From NCBI RefSeq assembly GCF_024298865.1, contig NZ_CP101161.1, forward strand, positions 2,935,227 to 2,999,226: a DNA stretch of 64,000 nucleotides, in the 5' to 3' direction. Below, piece after piece: positions 59,519 through 64,000 of the stretch (the stretch's first letter is position 1; each line of letters begins with the position of its first letter). Below the pieces are notes generated by a model that saw only the letters and a program-made list of their open reading frames with translations, had not been told where the DNA came from and searched no databases. A program made the position numbers and the translations under genes. This DNA is from Halorarius halobius. GTDB taxonomy: Archaea; Halobacteriota; Halobacteria; Halobacteriales; Haloarculaceae.

Positions 59519-60307
59519 TTAGAAGGAGAACAGGTCGATGCCGCCGGTGACGCCCATGACCTGTCCGGTGATGTAGTTCGCTTGCTCGGAGGAGAGATAC
59601 GCGACCATGTTGGCGACGTCCTCCTCGCGGCCGAGTCGTCGCATCGGCGTCGCCTTGGCGATGCGGGCGAAATGCTCGTCCATCTGTTCGAGCTGGTCGA
59701 TGGGCAGGTCGGCGAGCGCGCCGACGACGATGCTGGGCGCGATGACGTTGGAGGTGACGCCGTTCTGTGCGCCCTCCAGAGCGAGGGTCTTCCCGAAGCC
59801 GATGAGCGCGGCCTTCGTCGCGGAGTAGGAGAGCTGTCCGAACCCGCCCTGCCAGCCGGCCATCGAGGACATGCTGACGATGCGGCCCCACTCGCGTTCC
59901 TTCATCCGCGGGAACACCTCGCGGGTGATGTTGTACGCGCCGGTGAGGTTCACCGCGACGTCGCGGTCCCAGATGTCGTCGTCGAAGTTCTCGACCCGGT
60001 CGCGGGCGTCGACCATCCCCGCGTTGTTCACGAGCACGTCGATGCCGCCGGTCTCCTCCTCGAGGGCGTCGACGGTCGAGCCCACGTCGTCGCGGTCGGT
60101 GAGGTCACACTCGATGGCGTGCGCCTGGCCCGCGTACTCGTCGTCGTCGTCGTTGATTTCGTCGGCGACGTTCTGTGCCTGCTCCTCTTCGACGTCCAGC
60201 ACCACGACCTCCGCACCCTCCCGGGCGAGCACGCGGCAGTCTTCGCTCCCGATTCGTCCCGCACCGCCCGTCACTACGGCGGTCTTGTCGTCGAGTCCGA
60301 AATCCAT
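59519..60307 (-). CDS. Short-chain dehydrogenase/reductase
   Basis: The protein has 262 residues from the ATG at 60307. The SDR motifs are complete: TGGAGRIG for NAD(P), NNAG, and the Ser-Tyr-Lys triad (SMSSMAG, YSATK). The acidic VLDVEEEQAQ after the second strand suggests NAD preference. It could be a 3-hydroxyacyl-CoA or keto reductase in fatty-acid metabolism given the neighbours. The end, MGVTGGIDLFSF, is family-typical. Confidence 0.92.
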   Translation of the reverse strand: MDFGLDDKTAVVTGGAGRIGSEDCRVLAREGAEVVVLDVEEEQAQNVADEINDDDDEYAGQAHAIECDLTDRDDVGSTVDALEEETGGIDVLVNNAGMVDARDRVENFDDDIWDRDVAVNLTGAYNITREVFPRMKEREWGRIVSMSSMAGWQGGFGQLSYSATKAALIGFGKTLALEGAQNGVTSNVIAPSIVVGALADLPIDQLEQMDEHFARIAKATPMRRLGREEDVANMVAYLSSEQANYITGQVMGVTGGIDLFSF

Positions 60308-60451
60308 TGCGGCCGGGGTATCCACTCACCCGGAGTTAACAGTTTGGTAAGCCGCAACCCGGAGACTTATTGACTGCGCGACCCGTTTCCACACGTCGAG
60401 TGGGGGTGCCGTCCGCGTCCCCCAGCAGTACCGATACCCCCGAGAGACCAC

Positions 60452-61711
60452 ATGCCAGATCCGACTCACGACACCGCGGTGCCCGAGCAGCTGCTCCACG
60501 TCACGGCCGACCGCACGTTCGCCGAGGCGCTCGTCGAGGCGCTCGACCGCCCGGCTCGCCGCGTCGAGACGCTCGTCGACCCCGACCGCGTCCGGTCCCG
60601 GCTCGACGCCACCCGGCACGACGCAATCGTGGTCGACCACGACGGCGTGGGCGTCGACGCGCCGGCAGTGGTGCGCGCCGCGACTGCGGCCCAGCCCGCG
60701 ACGCCGGTGGTCGTCTGCGCGGTCGATGCCCCGGGCGAGGTTGCAAGCGAAGTGCTCGAAGCCGGTGCGACCACGTTCGTCTCGCGGGACGCCGACGGGC
60801 GCGCCTCGGCCGTCGCCGGTCGGGTCGACGACGTCCTCGAGGAGACGCCGGGTGACGCACGCGAGGGGCCGCCCCCGGCCGTCGTCGAAGACGTCCTGTC
60901 GGCGAACGGCGTCGGGGTCGTTCTCTCCGACGACACCGGAACGGTCCAGTTCGTCACCGACGGCGTCGCCGAACTGTTCGACGTTCCCGCCGACCGGGCG
61001 GTCGGGAGCGGTCGCCGTCGGCTCGTCCGGGAGCGGCTGGCGCCGGCGGTCGAGGACCCCACGCGGCTAACCGGGCGGTTGCTCGACGCCAGCGACGGCG
61101 AGCGGTTGCTCATCCGTTCCACCCACACGGACGGTGGCCGCTGGATCGACTGCCGGAGCCAGTCGCTCGGGTCGGGGCCGTTCGCCGGCGGCCGGGTCGA
61201 CCGGTTCACCGACGTGACGCGGTTCGTCCGCGAGGAGGCGCCGCTCCAGGAGCTCCAGCGGCTGGTCCTCGCGCGGGAGATGCCGTTCGCCGAGCGGCTC
61301 CACGAGGTACTGGAGCTGGGGGCCGACCGGCTCGAACTCCCGTACGGCTTCGTGACAGCCATCGACGACGGGGTCCAGAGCGTCCTCGATTCGGTCGGCG
61401 ACCACGAACTCCTCCAGCCCGGGGAGTCGGCACCGCTGTTACGGACGTACTGCCGGAAGACGCTAGCGGCCGACGGCGTCGTCGGCATCCCGGACGCAGT
61501 GGCCGACGGCTGGACGGCCGACCCCGCTTACGAGACGTTCGGCCTCGACGCGTACGTCGGCGCGCCCGTGACGGTCGGCGACGAGCCGTACGGCACGCTC
61601 TGCTTCGCCGGCTCGTCGCCCCACGACGGGTTCACCGACGAGCAGGAGCTGTTCGTCGAGTTCGCGGCCGCGTGGACCGGTTGGGAACTGGACCGCTACG
61701 AGCCGTCGTAG
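60452..61711 (+). CDS. Signalling protein: receiver-like, PAS and GAF domains
   Basis: The protein has 419 residues. Residues 12-130 resemble a response-regulator receiver (RHDAIVVDHDGVGVDAPAVV, then VVVCAVDAPG). A PAS domain at about 150-265 follows (DTGTVQFVTDGVAELFDVPA), then a GAF domain to the end (LHEVLELGADRLELPYGFVT, YGTLCFAG). There is no kinase, HTH or other output domain, so it may act through protein partners. Its 3' end overlaps the convergent HAD gene by 16 bases. Confidence 0.85.
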   Translation: MPDPTHDTAVPEQLLHVTADRTFAEALVEALDRPARRVETLVDPDRVRSRLDATRHDAIVVDHDGVGVDAPAVVRAATAAQPATPVVVCAVDAPGEVASEVLEAGATTFVSRDADGRASAVAGRVDDVLEETPGDAREGPPPAVVEDVLSANGVGVVLSDDTGTVQFVTDGVAELFDVPADRAVGSGRRRLVRERLAPAVEDPTRLTGRLLDASDGERLLIRSTHTDGGRWIDCRSQSLGSGPFAGGRVDRFTDVTRFVREEAPLQELQRLVLAREMPFAERLHEVLELGADRLELPYGFVTAIDDGVQSVLDSVGDHELLQPGESAPLLRTYCRKTLAADGVVGIPDAVADGWTADPAYETFGLDAYVGAPVTVGDEPYGTLCFAGSSPHDGFTDEQELFVEFAAAWTGWELDRYEPS

Positions 61712-62388
61712 TCGCCGCGAGCGATGTCGGGCACGCGCCGAAGGTCCTCGACGACGTAGTCGGCCGACGGACCGGACGCCTCCTCGCCGTAGGCGACGGC
61801 GTCGAAGCCGAGGGTCGCGGCGCCCTCCACGTCGTGTTCGTACCGGTCGCCGACCATCAGCGCGTCGCCGGCCGCCCCACCCCACGCGTCGAGCGCGTGC
61901 TCGAACATCCGGCGGTCCGGTTTCGTGTACCCCACCGTCTCGCTCGTCGTGACCGAGTCGAAGCAGTCCCGCACGTCGAACGCGCCGAGCATGGTCTCCA
62001 TCTCGCGGTCGTCGATGTCGGAGACAATCCCCTGGTGGACGTCCGTGCCGGCGAGTTCGCGGACGGCCTCAACCGCCCCGGGCTCCGCTCGCATCGCCTC
62101 GGCGCTGGCCCGCTCGAACAGCGGCCACCACTCGGACTCGTCGGGCGCGTCGCCGTCGAAGACCGCTTCGGTCGCCTTCACGTAGCCGTCCTGCGCGCTC
62201 CGGAACTGGGTTCCGTCCCGCGATTTGAAATGGTCGCCGAGCGTCGTCTTCCAGGTCTCGACCGTCTGCTCGTACGGCAGGTCGTACCGCTCGCACAGTT
62301 CCGCGAGGAACGCGCCGTACCCGTCGCGGATGCTCTTGAGCTCCACGATGACGCCACCGATGTCCCAGAAGACGGCGTCGTAGCTCAT
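61696..62388 (-). CDS. HAD-superfamily hydrolase
   Basis: The protein has 230 residues from the ATG at 62388. Motif I is VFWDIGGVI, with nucleophile D9 but Gly where most phosphatases have the second Asp. Motif II is IVSDIDD, motif III lysine is in GYTKPDRRMF, and motif IV is MVGDRYEHDV. The substrate is unknown, and the missing Asp argues for weak or unusual phosphatase chemistry. The start overlaps the metallohydrolase stop by 4 bases (ATGA). Confidence 0.88.
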   Translation of the reverse strand: MSYDAVFWDIGGVIVELKSIRDGYGAFLAELCERYDLPYEQTVETWKTTLGDHFKSRDGTQFRSAQDGYVKATEAVFDGDAPDESEWWPLFERASAEAMRAEPGAVEAVRELAGTDVHQGIVSDIDDREMETMLGAFDVRDCFDSVTTSETVGYTKPDRRMFEHALDAWGGAAGDALMVGDRYEHDVEGAATLGFDAVAYGEEASGPSADYVVEDLRRVPDIARGDYDGS

Positions 62389-63368
62389 GCCGGGTCGTAG
62401 TAGCGGACGCCGTCTTCGACGGTGACGGTCGCCCGCCCGGTGCGTTCGAGATGTGCGAGCGCGCTCATTGCCTCCGGAATCATGTAGCGAACGCCCCGGT
62501 CGCCGGCGAGGGCCATGGCGACGCCCGGCACCGTCCGGAGCCCCTCCGAGAGCTTTCCTTCGATGCGGTCGAGTTGGGCGTCGAGCCGGTCGCGGTCCCG
62601 CTCGACCACCTCGTCGAACTGGTCGTGGACGGGGCCGTGACCGGGGTAGACGCGGTCCACCTCGAGGTCGGCGAGCCGGTCGAGAGCGGCGTAGAAGCCG
62701 TCGACGGCGTCGACGTAGCCGTCGTCGAGCCCGTCGTGAAGCAGGACCGCCCGGAACGGCTCCAGCGCCATGTCGCCGGCCAGAAGGGCGCGCTCGCCGT
62801 CCAGGTCGGTCAGGAAGGCGAGGTGGTCGGCCTGATGGCCGGGAACGTGGACGGCCTCCGCCGACAGCGGGCCGAGTTCGACCGGGCCTGAATCGAGCCA
62901 CTCGTCGACCGCGTCGGGCGGTAGAAGCGACCGGTCGCGGCGTAGCGACTCGACGGCCATCTCGACTGCCTCGTCAAGTTGGTCGCCCGCAATGCCGGCG
63001 GCGCTGGCGTTGTCCCGCACCCGCTCGGCCAGCGCGTCGACGTCCCTGTCGAACCGCTCGCGGACGCCGACCGGCGCGTACACGGTCGGGTCAGCCGCTT
63101 CGATGATACGGGGTGCCTGCCCGACGTGGTCGACGTGTGGATGGGTGACGACCAGATGTTCGATGTCGGCGAGTTCGTAGCCGGTCTCTGCAAGCGCCGC
63201 GTCGAGCGTGTCGTCCGGGTGCTCGTCACCGCCGTCGTAGTCGCTCCGCATCCCCGCGTCGACGAGCACCGGCTCGTCGAGGTCCAGCAGGTACGCGGCG
63301 ACGTGGCCGGGCGGCCAGTCGACGGCGAACTCGATACGTCGCACGCTGGAGAGTCGCGTGCCGCTCAT
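62385..63368 (-). CDS. Metallo-beta-lactamase-fold hydrolase
   Basis: The protein has 327 residues. The dinuclear zinc motif is THPHVDHVGQ, with later ligands in VPGHQADHLAF and LLAGDMALEP, and VYPGHGPVHD. Glyoxalase-II- or LACTB2-like proteins of this kind hydrolyse thioesters or related esters, which would suit an acyl-CoA setting. A C-terminal helical wing of about 80 residues follows. It is coupled to the HAD gene by a 4-base overlap. Confidence 0.92.
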   Translation of the reverse strand: MSGTRLSSVRRIEFAVDWPPGHVAAYLLDLDEPVLVDAGMRSDYDGGDEHPDDTLDAALAETGYELADIEHLVVTHPHVDHVGQAPRIIEAADPTVYAPVGVRERFDRDVDALAERVRDNASAAGIAGDQLDEAVEMAVESLRRDRSLLPPDAVDEWLDSGPVELGPLSAEAVHVPGHQADHLAFLTDLDGERALLAGDMALEPFRAVLLHDGLDDGYVDAVDGFYAALDRLADLEVDRVYPGHGPVHDQFDEVVERDRDRLDAQLDRIEGKLSEGLRTVPGVAMALAGDRGVRYMIPEAMSALAHLERTGRATVTVEDGVRYYDPA

Positions 63369-63522
63369 TAATTGGAAACCGACCGCGCCTCGGATAAGCG
63401 TTCGCTTCCGAGCAAATCGCTGTCGAGTGGGGCGTGTTTCGACTCACACGGAGGCGTCGACGGCCGAACAGGTTTATTAACAACCGCTCGTAAAGCGTGA
63501 GCAGAGGTTTCCAACGTAAACC

Positions 63523-64000
63523 ATGACGGCCAACGAGCGATTCGACGTGGCGGGCGAGACCGCGGTCATCACCGGGTCGAGCCAGGGTATCGGGAAGGTG
63601 ACGGCGGAGCAGTTCGCCGAGGAGGGCGCGAACGTGGTGGTGTCCTCGCGGTCCGAGGAGAAAATCGAGGATGTGGTCGCAGGCATCGAGGAAAGCGACG
63701 CGCCCGGCGAGGCCATCGCCGTCGAGTGCGACGTGCGCGACCGCGACGCCGTCGAAGCGTTGATGGACGCCACCGTCGAGGAGTTCGGCTCCATCGACCA
63801 CCTCGTCAACAACGCGGGCGCCTCGTTCATGGCCGGCTTCGACGACATCTCGGAGAACGGCTGGGAGACCATCGTCGACATCAACCTGACCGGGACGTTT
63901 CACTGCTCGCAGGCGGCGGGCGCACACATGCAGGAGCAGGACGGCGGCGGCACCATCATCAACTTCGCCAGCGTCGCCGGCACCGACGGCTCGCCGTACA
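63523..64000 (+). CDS. Short-chain dehydrogenase/reductase, partial at the window edge
   Basis: I read this from the ATG at 63523; it runs off the right edge after 159 codons. The visible part has the NAD(P) motif TGSSQGIGK, NNAG and the start of the catalytic region (INFASVAGTDGSPY). The basic SRSEEK after the second strand suggests NADP. It is a second SDR in the acyl-CoA region. TTTATTAAC lies about 50 bases upstream, implying a short leader. Confidence 0.93.
   Translation, partial: MTANERFDVAGETAVITGSSQGIGKVTAEQFAEEGANVVVSSRSEEKIEDVVAGIEESDAPGEAIAVECDVRDRDAVEALMDATVEEFGSIDHLVNNAGASFMAGFDDISENGWETIVDINLTGTFHCSQAAGAHMQEQDGGGTIINFASVAGTDGSPY

Noticed and set aside
1-64000. CRISPR arrays, rRNA genes and insertion sequences.
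   Set aside because: I found no regular repeat-spacer pattern, no rRNA sequence, and no transposase. The only recombinase is the XerC/D-like gene.

Overview
The window is chromosomal DNA of a halophilic archaeon (class Halobacteria). Supporting signs are very high GC, strongly acidic predicted proteins, many genes with an archaeal TATA-like box about 26-33 bases before the start codon and no ribosome binding site (leaderless transcripts), a tRNA-Trp with a bulge-helix-bulge intron, and archaeal markers such as Dph2, ADP-forming acetate-CoA ligase, DpsA, METTL5-type methylase and Bat-type regulators. The genus cannot be read from the sequence.

Layout. 1-4483 is foreign-looking: seven minus-strand genes, four with zinc ribbons, joined by six consecutive 4-base stop/start overlaps, ending beside the 3' end of tRNA-Trp (4521-4699). 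This looks like one end of an integrated element. 4783-11870 holds core genes (2Fe-2S ferredoxin, guaB, tRNA-Lys, TrkA-N/DHH protein, PRC-barrel protein, a regulator). 11924-12080 is a structured non-coding stretch and small-RNA candidate. 12231-20741 carries thioredoxin, a 2-hydroxyacid dehydrogenase, UspA, the overlapping acdA/phosphotransacetylase-like pair, YbaK, a lipoprotein, MazG and a nitrilase.

20822-33487 is an iron-related region. It has dpsA, five copies of one inverted-repeat operator (TTAGG-N4-CCTAA), a complete ferric-type ABC transporter, and three sugar genes: an RGP/UDP-arabinose-mutase-like protein, a GT39-like membrane glycosyltransferase and a DPM1-like GT2. The likely joint function is iron-controlled import plus synthesis of a surface or secreted glycan. 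This is the most interesting system in the window. A thiolase/DUF35 pair sits on its left flank.

34079-36547 has a DUF5805-like regulator overlapping a tyrosine recombinase, with a dif-like 11-6-11 palindrome upstream and a repeat-bearing non-coding stretch downstream. 36548-45082 is mixed housekeeping (Bat regulator, HisG-like protein, coiled-coil protein, YlbF, Dph2, METTL5, rhomboid protease). 45119-63368 is rich in acyl-CoA metabolism (two acyl-CoA dehydrogenases, acyl-CoA ligase, CaiB transferase, ACAD10-like phosphotransferase, SDR, luciferase-like oxidoreductase), mixed with a sirtuin, thiol-redox proteins, transporters and hydrolases. The window ends inside an SDR gene.

Gene packing is tight. 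Several convergent pairs overlap at their stop codons. Several short genes (40, 52 and 58 codons) fall below usual length cut-offs.
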